From Mytilus trossulus (taxonomy: Eukaryota > Mollusca > Bivalvia > Mytilida > Mytilidae): DNA of 64,000 nt. How positions within the stretch are numbered: position 1 is the stretch's first letter; every line of letters starts with the position of its first letter. The stretch covers positions 61,155,166 through 61,219,165 of the forward strand of contig NC_086376.1 of the NCBI RefSeq assembly GCF_036588685.1, read 5' to 3'. The position numbers and the translations under genes are program-made. The notes beneath the pieces are model-generated. The model was not told the DNA's origin. It saw nothing but the letters and a program-made list of their open reading frames with translations, and ran no database searches. Of this stretch, positions 23,745 through 34,104 are shown piece by piece.

Positions 23745-24600
23745 TTTATTATTATGAGGCTGACTTCATACAGGAATTTCTTAGAAAGAAAGATAAGAAG
23801 TTGGTAATATCCTTTAACTCTACTTTCCGATATATATAGATGATGTTCTTTCACTAAATAATTCTAAATTTGGTGACTATGTTGAACGAATCTATCCCAT
23901 TGAGCTAGAGATAACGGATACTAAAGATACAGTTAAGTCGGCTGCATATCTTGACTTACATCTAGAAATTGACAATGAGGGTTGGAAACAAAACTTTACG
24001 CCAAAGTGATGATTTCAGCTTTTCACTGCAAACTTTCCGTTTCCAAGCAGTAACATTCCAGTAGCACCTGCATACTGGATTAATATCTCTCCCAATTGAT
24101 ACGATATTCGCGTGCTTGCCTTTCCTATCATAATTTTCTTGATTAAGGGTGCTGCTACCAAGGAACCTATTAAACCAAGAACTCCAAATGGTGAAAATGA
24201 AATCATCCCTTCATAAATGTTACGGACGCCTACACGAGTTGGTCGACTGTTATGGAATAACCGTTTCAAAAATGATATCGGATATGTTCCTTAAGTCGTT
24301 ACAACAACCCCTTCCCTTTCATGAATGTGACCTACCGAATGAGACTACTTACCGGGTTTTTTTCAAATAGGCAACACGACGGTGCTACATGTGGAGCAGG
24401 ATTTTCTTACCCTTCCAGAGCACCTAATATCACCCCTATTTTTTCGTTGGGTTCGTGTTGCTAATTAATTAGTTTTCTATGTTGTGTCATGTGTACTTTT
24501 GATTGCCTGTTTGTCTGTTTCCTTTTTAGACATGGCTTTGTCAGTTTATTTTCGATTTAAAAGTTTGACTGTCCCTCTGGTATTTATCGTCCCTCTTTTT
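23745..24600 (+). pseudogene. Penelope-like reverse transcriptase remnant (PLE-A, copy 2)
   Basis: The translation in mixed frames gives EADFIQEFLRKKDKKL, FNSTFRY, the IYPIELEI and SAAYLDLHLEIDNEG blocks, and KSSLHKCYGRLHELVDCYG, parallel to copy 1. The catalytic box is interrupted: where copy 1 reads TATATAGATGAC for YIDD, this copy has two extra bases in a TA run, which shift the frame. Several further shifts follow. The 3' tail occupies about 24370-24600. Everything upstream of the EADF block is missing, so this is a 5'-truncated, dead copy. Confidence 0.75.
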
Positions 24601-24604
24601 AGAT

Positions 24605-24850
24605 ATATTAAAACCATAATATGGTGACAATGAAACGTCAGCATATAAAAGAGGATAATGATAATAAGAAATGGTATTGCGCTTCCTGTTATCATTGTAG
24701 ATATCATGATCCAGAAAAGGGCTGTGTTCATTGTTGGTATCAGGTTTATTTTTAAAAAAAACAGGATAAATCTCTTAAGTATTTACACGGAAGTCGTCAT
24801 TATTGAGAGCCAAATATCATCCAAATATCTTTTGATACTGGAACATAGTC
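24605..24850 (-). pseudogene. PLE-B fragment abutting PLE-A copy 2
   Basis: CTGTGTTCATTGTTGGTATC, AGGATAAATCTCTTAAGTAT and AGTCGTCATTATTGAGAGCC match 4980-5090 of the minus-strand PLE-B element in the same orientation. Part of the intervening region is deleted or changed. It covers the segment around the catalytic box and the region just after it. It begins within a few bases of the PLE-A tail end, so two Penelope-like families meet tail to fragment here. Confidence 0.65.
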
Positions 24851-24869
24851 GTCTATTTTGAATGTAAGT

Positions 24870-26320
24870 GATTGTGTCCAATTGCCGATAATTTTAACTA
24901 AATTTAAAGATACATTTGGTGAGTTTGCGTAGCAGGAGACGGTTACTATGTCCACGCACACAGGCTCAATTTCTTGTAGTGTTCGTACGATTACATTAAT
25001 GTGTGTTATAACTTGAGTCTATTTAATCGATTTTTAAAAGTCCCAAGTACAATTGTAACTGTCTACTAAATGCAATATATCAATATTTCTGAACAATACA
25101 TAGAGGGTTGGCAAACATGTTTTTAAGAGAACGATGATGAAAACCTCTACACATTGGTGTCACATACACTTTATTTTTTGTAAAATCATTGATAAAAAAA
25201 ATAACAATTTCTTTTAAATTTTTTTGTTCGTATGTGATACTCTAATGTTGGTAAGATATCGTTTACATGAAAATGAATACTGCTTAATTTATTTAATTAT
25301 ATAGAAATGTTTTCGCTAACATTTGAAACTCTAGCATGCATATTGTTTTAACTTTTAATTATACAAATTGTATTGTGCTCTTTTTAACGACGGTGAAACA
25401 TGTTGAAAATAAATGCGTGTCTTTGTCTTACATAATAGAAAATGCGTTATAACTGAATTCGATCTGAGTATAATGTGTTAAAATAATTTTGTGAAGGTCC
25501 TCATGATTATAAATTTAGTTAAACATGCTTATTATAATATACATGAAACTCTAGCACTTGATAATGAATGAATGGTTGTATTTCGGTCATTGGACGTATA
25601 ATGTAGCGGCATCATTTCAAGATACAATGACCTATAAAGAAAGACATATTACATTGTTTTGGAAAAAAATATCTGTAAACGTTATAACTGCTGACAGATC
25701 CTTGTAGAACAATTACCGGTTAAGGACATTCATTAAAAATAAATGTAAGTGCGAACTATAAAAATGATCATAATTGGAAGTAATGTGTCAAATCGTCATC
25801 ATAATTTAAAATTGATATAACTACGTACATACCTTTAAAAAAAAAAAAAAGGAAATGTGAATCACGCATAATATTCATATTGTAAGTCACATTCTAAGGC
25901 AAGCATTTTTATTTGTCTCTTTACCTTTAAACTGTTGCAAACCGTTTCGTATATTTGTCAAAGAATTGATAAAGGGACGCAATATTGGTAAAGTTCGTAT
26001 TATTTGTGTGCAATATAAGATCTTCTTAAAGCAGAAAAGAAAATGTTTACACAATGTTTATCATGTAAAGATGAAAAAGATATGTTTACTAAACTCAGCT
26101 GTAACTCAAATATAAAGCTGTCTTATATAATTAACACAGCAATCAAGGCGTGATATGTAAATAAAGAAATAATTTCGTAAGGTATCAAGACCTCCTTTTC
26201 TTCTTTTCTAGGTTTTCAGTAGTCTTTCATTGATCTGAAGATTATTTACTGTTTGAGCAGCTTGGCCTGTATGTATATTATGTATTTACAAAAACAAAAA
26301 AGAACAAATAAATGTTTAGG
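24870..26320. other. Unassigned A+T-rich stretch
   Basis: No recognisable coding sequence or repeat boundary. Confidence 0.4.
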
Positions 26321-26332
26321 TGCGTAATTTTC

Positions 26333-26385
26333 AAAGGAGTAGAGGCAATAAGACCCTAATTAGGTCCAAAAATTAATGCAAATTT
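26333..26385 (+). repeat. Solo end of an AAAGGAGTAG inverted-repeat element
   Basis: AAAGGAGTAGAGGCAATAAG plus ACCCTAATTAGGTCC resembles the left end of the element at 55362-55904, including the same TTC immediately before it. I could not find the matching right end within the next kilobase, so this is either one end of a decayed copy or a longer relative. Confidence 0.4.
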
Positions 26386-26998
26386 TATCATAAAGTTATC
26401 ATACAGTCATATTCTTAAATTACTGAAAATTTGTCTAAGGTATAAGGTACAAAAAAAAAATGGCATCGAACAAGTTACCATGGCCACAAACCATAACCTT
26501 ATTTGCATATTTTGTTACATTTCGTGATTTTTCTTCTTCTTTCATCAAATTTGAAGTATATTTTAGACTGAAAATGTATTTGCGCACCCAAGAAACAACT
26601 TTATATTTGGTGAGATAATGCCAATAGTTTATAATTAAGCTTTTGCTAAGCTATGTTGTTGTTTCTCGGCTGCGCAGGATGTTTCTACAACGGAAATAAA
26701 GTCAGAAAACTGCATAAATTCTGGGTTATTTTCATCGTTTTTGTAAAAACAGTACATATTATGACGTAATTGGGACGTCATCAGATAAATATCTTAATGT
26801 TTTTCTTTAATATTTCTTGACCCTATGCATTTCTAAACGTTATGTGCCAATTTGAAATAGTTATCAAACTTTTCATTTTCTTGGGCCAAAACTAGGGCTT
26901 GATTAGCTATATACATAGGCTAATAACAAGTAAAAAAATTTGTGAAGAACTGCTGATGTCAGCTGTTCTCTGAAAGTGTCAACTGTGGCTACTGCGAC

Positions 26999-28060
26999 TT
27001 AATGCATTGGTAAGAAATTCCACCGAATTATAGTATATGGAAAAAATGAATATTTATATGTATTATTTTTGGTTGCAATGTGTCTAAAAGTGTAGTTATG
27101 GTTTTTGCAGGTTCTACTGTAAGAATTTATGAGAATGGCAGCTGGTGTAGCCACAATTGGATGTACTATTTTGTAGAACATTATTAATCTTGTGAGTAGT
27201 CTTATTTCTTGTAGAATGGGCCAGTTTAGTGAGTTTATCATATCTGTCGGACTACTGATGTTATGGTACCTAGGCCTGTTACAGACATATCTGGCAGCTC
27301 GCCTTTGGACCACCTTTTATAGGGGTTTGTTCAACAGTGTGAGGGTCCCATACGGAACATGAATATTCCAGTAAAGGACGGACTAGCGCCAGATATGCCC
27401 GAGTTTTGATGTTCTGACATGATATTTTTATGTTTCTTTTTAAAAAGGCAAAAGATGTTTTGCCATTAGATATGATGTTGTCTGTATGTTTTGACCACTT
27501 TAGCTTTGCTTGTATTGTATTACGCCCAGATATTTAGCTAAAAGGACCAGTACAAGTTTGTGATTGTGTGGAATCTAGTCATGTTTAAACGTTGTTTTTT
27601 TTTCTTTTGTGAGACTGTAAGGACAAATGTACAACAGAAAGACAGTGCATTTGTCTGGATGGAAAGCAATCAACCAGTTTTGCTAACACCTAGCAGCTGC
27701 ATCTTAATCTAACTGTAATGCGTCACAGTCACTATGAGATCTGACGGTTTCGTGGATGATACTGTCATCGGCAAACAGTCAGAGATTCCTGGATGATAGG
27801 TATTCAGGTAGGTCATTAATGTATACCAAGAATAATACTGGGCTCAGAACTGTGCCTTGAGGGACACGTGAGGTGACTGGAGCCAGGTCAGATGAGTCTC
27901 CATCCAGGACATCTGTTTGTGTTTTGTCATTTAAGAAGGCTGAGACCCAGTTTAAAGTTTTATTTTGGATATCGTAATATTTAAATTTGTAGAGTAATCT
28001 TTTATGAGGGACTTTGTCAAAGGTTTGGCAAAGTTCATTATAATTAAGTCTGTTTGAGTG
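26999..28060 (-). pseudogene. Non-LTR retrotransposon (LINE) reverse transcriptase, 5'-truncated
   Basis: Read on the minus strand, the order is [20 protein letters not shown] (motif A region), [19 protein letters not shown] (motif B region), LFADDSIIHET (catalytic FADD), LVRPLLEYSCSVWDP and then the C-terminal AARYVCNRPRYHN and NSLNWPILQEIRLLTRLIMF region at 26999-27313. These are typical of jockey/CR1-type LINE reverse transcriptases. An in-frame TGA precedes LFADD, and more stops and shifts occur at 27520-27700. Everything before motif A, including the endonuclease, is absent, as expected from incomplete reverse transcription. The clade is not resolved. Confidence 0.85.
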
Positions 28061-28069
28061 TTGTTGTTA

Positions 28070-29110
28070 TTATTTGCCGCAAGTTTTCGGATGAACAATA
28101 ATATGGAAAAAAAACTTTTGTACAAACTACTCCATTTTAAGGGTGCACTTTTGTCCTAATCCGGATATTTCATTTCCTTGAAGAACACCATTCGACAATT
28201 GAGTCGGATATCGTTAGTAACTTGAAACAAATATATTACTAAAAATTGATAAAATACTAAAAACAATTGAGTTTATGATGCAATCTAATAGTTTCGCGAC
28301 CGTTAAATTACATAATATTACTTGAACAATTTAATGCATTGTAATTATTTATTCGATACTGTTAACTCCCAAAGACCATTATTAGTAAAATTAACGATAA
28401 CTTTACACACGAAAAAAAATAAACTGTCTTGTGGCATTTGATCCAAATAATGGACACGATCTGCAGCACCTTAAAGACTTTGTCCGAATTCTGAAGTCAA
28501 TAAACCCACGTCGTATCTAATACACATTTTTTCTTGTAAAGTATAATCCAGTTGCTGTCTGTTCATAGCCTTATGATAAAATGATAATTAAGTCTAGTCA
28601 GCAGAAACTGAATTACGTAAACCACCTAAGAGTTATCAGCTTAATATTATCCGTAGTAGAAAAAGTCTGGCGACGACAGCATCCATACATAACATACTTC
28701 CTTAAGAACAAGGTTGTCAAAACTGCAAAAGGGCTATGATGAAAAGTGACGACTTCTGTCAATGAACAGTCAGAAACCTAAATGCCACGAGGCAAATATT
28801 ACAGAAACAGATAACTGTACATGGGCTATTGTGTCATATTTATCAGTAAAGTACGATATATATATAAAAAAAATCATAATTGATCCATTTAGTTAAAAGG
28901 TTTTTGACTTTAATTCAGTTTTATAACTTAAAAATTAGTTAGTAGTATGCCACTGCTGAATTCATATGACTTGTTTTATGACAAGAACCTGTTTTAATGC
29001 TGAACATTTCTCAATCGATTAAGTTTCATGATCAGAAAATGTACATGCTTGGGTAAGACACTGTTAATGCGTAAGATAAGACACAGATACCAATCAGCTT
29101 TTGAATGACG
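28070..29110. other. Unassigned stretch
   Basis: No coding or repeat signal that I can support. Confidence 0.35.
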
Positions 29111-29117
29111 CCTTCAA

Positions 29118-29325
29118 ACCAGGATTATAATTTAGAACGTCAGACGCGCGTTTCGTCTAAATAAGACTCATCAGTCACGCTCCTATCAAAATATGTATAA
29201 AGCCAAACAAGTATAAAGTTGAAGAGCATTGAGGATTCAAAATTCCAAAAAATTATGCCAAATACGGCTAAGGTAATCTATGTCTGAGATAAGAAAATTC
29301 TTAGTTTTTCGTAAAATTCAAAGTT
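29118..29325 (-). repeat. Hammerhead-bearing repeat unit, single copy
   Basis: CCAGGATTATAATTTAGAAC, the ribozyme region, AGAGCATTGAGGATTCAAAA, AAATACGGCTAAGGTAATCT and AGATAAGAAAATTCTTAGTT follow the same order as the units at 19371-19835. Only one unit is present. Confidence 0.75.
29137..29180 (-). ncRNA. Hammerhead ribozyme motif, copy D
   Basis: CTGATGA (revcomp 29168-29174), a GTC/GAC stem II, GAAA, a CGCGCG stem III and a GUC triplet are all intact on the minus strand. Stem I (GCGTGA with TGACGT) has one G-G mismatch. Cleavage is plausible but perhaps reduced. Confidence 0.75.
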
Positions 29326-29344
29326 CATAATATACGAGTTCACA

Positions 29345-29465
29345 TCTGCAGCATAATCTGCAAACCTCCCCAGCACCTCATTTATATCCCGGTTTTTGAT
29401 GAGGCTCGTCTTGCTCAGTTTTATTTTGCAATCTCGTTACGAATGTACTTTTGCTTTCTTCTAAA
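29345..29465 (+). repeat. Diverged PLE-A-like 3' tail
   Basis: CTGCAAACCTCCCCAGCACC, CCCGGTTTTTGATGAGGCTC and GTCTTGCTCAG follow the order of the PLE-A tail, but with many substitutions. It directly follows the hammerhead repeat unit. Confidence 0.4.
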
Positions 29466-29469
29466 AAAA

Positions 29470-31015
29470 AAAAAAGCTGATGGTGTTATTCCCATAAATA
29501 GTGTATTCATATTACAACATAATTTATCAACGTCTTTGTCAGAAATATCTGCAATCCTATCTATTTCCTGATTAAAATTACTTTCGTGTTACGAGACACC
29601 TATTATTTTTGTTATATATGATATAGTATTAGTTCCAATGTATATCTCCATTCCTGAACTACATTATAGTACAAAAAGTACAAGGAAGTGGTCTTAACCA
29701 ATTGTATTAACTTGACGTTAGTTTTATCAAACTCAAAACGGAAGTTGAGTTTATCAATGTCACTAACTCGAAATTGGCATTTATAAAAGGATTAAGTCTC
29801 AATTAAAAAATAGTGAAAAATGTTGATACCGTACGCGTTTGTTGAATTATCCAATCAAGTAATGGCCTAGAAGTAATCAAACATAAACTTAGCACATTTA
29901 AAATATACGATCAAGCCTGGAAACCTGCTCAACGAAGTTTTTTTATTTGAAATTTTACTGAGTATATAGAGTAGGATAACAAGGGTCATTCAAAAACTGT
30001 TAGAAGATGGAAGCAACGAATATGTGAGAGTAAACAAAGTATAATAGCTTGTTATCACCATTGACTGCTCCTTCGTATAGTCATTTAAAGAAGCATTAAT
30101 TTTTCATTTTTTTTATTGCTCGACCAGTCAAAACTAAAGTACTTCCATATTTTAATTACACAACACCACCAATTATTCTTATACTTAAAAAAATAGCAGA
30201 AAATACTAGTAACTTTCATTTTTACAATAGTTAAATAAGACGTCAGTTTACAAACCGCTGCTACTTCAACATTAAATGTTGGACTCAAGTTAAGATATGA
30301 TCCTTATGTGCATGTAATTACAGGGAACTCTAATAACATGCAAGTCCACTAATATCTTTGTGCAAAAGGACCAACATATCGGTATTAGTAGAAAGCAAAT
30401 TGGAGGAAATACTGTCGGATTATTTAAGATGCTCCTTTATCCCATAGTACATGTACAAATTAGTGTAAATGCGAAATATCTGACAGACAGTCACTTGATA
30501 CATGTTTGAAATACATGTCTGTGGTTGATGCTTGCATATCACATCTCGAAAATAGAAGGTTGTTACAATAATGTGTCAAGATCTAGAATTAAAATTTAAA
30601 TTTAAGTACTCGTTTTTGTTCGTACTGAACGAACAGTGTGGTGTTGCCATGACATAAATACTACTCGGAGGTTCTTAAAACAAAATTATACATTCATCTG
30701 CATACAATGCAGCAGAGCGCTCAACAGATGGTCAAATAGTAAATAGTTATGTCACAAAAACAGCTCAGTTAACGGCACTACTGATTTTTCAGTATATTAG
30801 AAAAACTCTGTCCTTTAAATTCAATTCAGTTGACATTTATGATTTGTTTTATTCTTTACATTATTAATTCTTAGAATAGAGCCTCGTGTGATTAACCACG
30901 TACATATTTAAGTCTTGTTGTGTTGGTTTTGTTCTGAATTTGCAAAATCATTTAGTTTTTTCTAAACAACTTTAAATCAACTATTTAATTCCTTAAACAG
31001 ATGGTCATCATGTTA
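29470..31015. other. Unassigned A+T-rich stretch
   Basis: Nothing recognisable on either strand beyond short frames without motifs. Confidence 0.35.
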
Positions 31016-31019
31016 AGGC

Positions 31020-31180
31020 AACCATATTCTACATAAAAAAAACTACGTAAGGATTACGACAGTTGTTTTCCGTTCGTTTGATGTGTTTGAGCTATTGATT
31101 CAGCCATTCAATAAGGGACTTTTCTGTTTGAATTTTTTTCTAGTGTTCGTTTTTTTTTGTTATTCAATTTTTGAACGATT
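31020..31180 (+). repeat. Dispersed repeat, TTCGTTTGATGTGTTT family
   Basis: ATTCTACATAAAAAAAACTA, TTTTCCGTTCGTTTGATGTG, TTTGAGCTATTGATTCAGCC and AATAAGGGACTTTTCTGTTT parallel 43876-44045. Confidence 0.6.
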
Positions 31181-31823
31181 TTCAATTCCAGTATTAATAA
31201 AATACAAATTCATGTACAGTAAAAACCTTAATATATCTACAGGTAAAAAACTTTGCAAAATGCTTTCTTTGAAACGTTTCTGTTTGTTAAATTCTTCTTA
31301 TGAGTACCAAAAGAAAAATAATAATACTTCAAATTCTCTATGATTCGCCATATGTTACATATAAAAGTTATGACCATTTAGATTGAAATGAGGTTGAACA
31401 TTTTATCCCCTTATACATTGATATTATTCTAACGAGTATACAACACGTATTGAGTATCACATAATAATTGTCATTATATCAACAGTAATTGAGGATGATG
31501 TTTTATGATCATATATATATAAGGAAATGAACGAAAATTAAAAGAGACAAACTATATGTAGGAAGATATTTTTTGAGTTAACGATAGTTAAACAACCGCC
31601 TGTCAGCAAAACGAGCGTCTATAACTTATAACACGGTCTTCAATAATTAGTCGTTACTGTAGCAGATGTCAAATAACAGAGTTAAAATCAGTCAGATGTG
31701 TTTCTTATTCTTTTTACAATTAACATAGACTGAACTATCAATTAATTTCGAAAATCAATAGATATGGTTATGGGCCAAAAGGAAGCTTGTAAGACGTGGT
31801 TACTTTTTTATAAATATGTTAGT

Positions 31824-32070
31824 TTTTATCTAGCGTTGTAACACAGTAAATGCTATATAAGGTATGAAGATGGAATACTACAGTTAAATTGCATTATCCA
31901 TTGTAGAGGATCGATAAAAGAGGGATGCAGTAACATACATATTTATATAAGTACGACAGAACCAGTGATACCTATACGTCACTAATTCATCGGATCACCA
32001 GTGATAGAGATACAAGGCTGAAACATATTATTATTATATAATTCGTTTAAAAAACAGCCAACAATGTTAC
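31824..32070. repeat. Dispersed repeat with TTTTATCTAGCGTTGTAACA (copy 2)
   Basis: Second copy of the repeat at 10715-11061, in the same orientation: TTTTATCTAGCGTTGTAACA, TATGAAGATGGAATACTACA, TATAAGTACGACAGAACCAG, TTCATCGGATCACC and CAGCCAACAATGTTAC. It lacks the tRNA-like flank of copy 1. Confidence 0.6.
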
Positions 32071-32074
32071 ATCT

Positions 32075-33530
32075 GTAAATGTGCTTAAGCAAGTTTCTGT
32101 TTCCTTTAGCAGGGGTACTAGAATATATATGTTTATACTTGAAGATCTTCCTAGGTGTCAACTGGTCCTCGAAGAGAATCGCAACTGCTGTATGTGACTT
32201 AAATTAAAATTCAAGAAGGCATCTAGACATATTTATACAATAATGATATCTTCAATTCAATTCAATTAAACGCTCGTTTAGTTCTCATTCAAATTTGCAT
32301 ATTGTTTTGGAATATGTGGTGCTTGAACTGAATATTCTCTTTCGAGTCTATATAAATAGAAACGACATATACTGTTAATTGTGATATTTGGTCGGGTTTT
32401 CGTTTGGTATGAAATGTTTGTCCTTTTGATTTTACATTGATGGTATTGATTGTTTAAGTTGTTTCATTTTCATTGAGTGTATATGATAAATATTGTTTTG
32501 AAAGCTACAAATAGAGAAGAACATAATAGTAACCTCTATATTAGTTTCGATTACCTCGCTTTATATTATTTCTATTGCATGGTAACGTAACTATCGTTTC
32601 TTTTTCTATTGTTTCAACATAAGTTAATCACTCTTAAAAGCTGCTAGCTTCTGCTATATTCATTTCTAAGGAGGATTTTGTGAATACACAAACGTTAAGA
32701 TCCTTTTTGGTCGGTAGAATTAATTGTAATAGTTCAAACAAAGATGAATTGAAATCCCGAAATTTTAAATGAGATAGAACATGTTGAAAACATACAATTG
32801 ATGATGAAAACTTTTCCCTGTAAGAGAGTAGACATATTTGGAAAATTATAATCGTCGGTAATGTGTTATTAGTATATTACTACTAAAAAATATACGTTCT
32901 AATAATGCTTCTACAAACGGGTTAAGGTAACTAAAGAACTAAATTTCAGGTATCCATTTGAAAATATAAGTCTTGCGACACCAACAGAGAAATTTGCATC
33001 ATTCAAAACAGGCGCGATATCAGCTGATGCGAAAGGTATGCTGTTCCAATAAGGTAGTTGCGCCAACGTGAAGCTCACTTTATTGAACAAGTTTGGATCA
33101 GTGGTAATGGATGTTGTTATCAATTAAGTTTGTTACTATGACATTTAAATAACATCCATGACACAGATATTTGATCTAGGTCATGACATGACGTCCTTAA
33201 AACTTTTGATATCAAAAACTAGGACTAGATCACTTGTTTAAAACTCTCCTTCCCTCAAAACTTAATTAGTAGGCAAATGATGATGGTAAACTTAAACCCT
33301 ACATTATCGTATTAATTGTCATCTGACAAGTGGGGGTCATGATATAAAATATGTATAACCTTAAACAAAATCTTAGTAGTTAACAATGATAATACCTGAA
33401 GTAAAAATTGAATGTGTATCTACAGGCTAATCTATATATAGTATGAAGACATTGATCGTTAATCTTAAATAAAAAAAAAAAGGATGTATTATACAAACCG
33501 TCACGTTGATTTGAAAGTTTATTTACAACT
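32075..33530. other. Unassigned stretch
   Basis: A 70-codon minus-strand frame at 32911-33123 has no recognisable motif. No repeat structure seen. Confidence 0.35.
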
Positions 33531-33534
33531 CAAA

Positions 33535-33790
33535 TACCATAGAAGAGAGGCGAAAGATACCAAAGGAATACTCAAACTCTTACGTAAAAATAATAAACTG
33601 ACACAACAACATGTCTTCTAAGAAAGTAAAGACCAACAGATAAACAACAGTACACAAAACACAAAACACAACATAGAAAACTACAGACTGAGCAACAAAT
33701 TCCAATTTCCAATCTACAAAGGGTGTGCTCTCAGATGCCCCGAAAGCGTAAGCAGAACATTCTCAACATGTGACACCGTCGTAAAATAAT
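33535..33790 (-). repeat. PLE-A 3' tail, solo minus-strand copy
   Basis: GAAGAGAGGCGAAAGATACC and AAAGGAATACTCAAACTCTT are the reverse complement of the tail's far end. They are followed by AACACAACATAGAAAACTAC and AAAGCGTAAGCAGAACATTC, which reverse the TATGTTGTGT and TCTGCTTACCC blocks. There is no reverse transcriptase frame beyond. Confidence 0.65.
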
Positions 33791-33944
33791 TTGGTTTTAA
33801 ATTCTATACGGTTCCGTAAGTTTCATATCTTTAGTTATACTTAATTTACATTTTACAATGTTTTTTAACAGTTGAAAATCGATACTCAGGTGACATATTT
33901 TCTGACGCAATCAACAGAAAAAGTTAAGTCACAAAAATACCAAA

Positions 33945-34100
33945 CTTCAAAATAAATTCACATCGGAAAATCCGAAACTAATAGAAAAATCAACAGTTCA
34001 AACACATCAAACGAATGAATATCGCCTGTCATATTCTTGACTTGGAATAGAAATGTTCCTACGTAGAAATAGTATTTTACCTTTTTTTATAGCTTGCTTA
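33945..34100 (-). repeat. Dispersed repeat, TTCGTTTGATGTGTTT family
   Basis: TCGGAAAATCCGAAACTAAT, TCAAACACATCAAACGAATG and TCATATTCTTGACTTGGAAT followed by a CTACGTAGAAATAG block are the reverse of the family order. Confidence 0.6.
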
Positions 34101-34104
34101 ATCT

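Noticed and set aside
24015-24269. 84-codon minus-strand frame
   Set aside because: It lies antisense to the PLE-A reverse transcriptase remnant and is a shadow of it.
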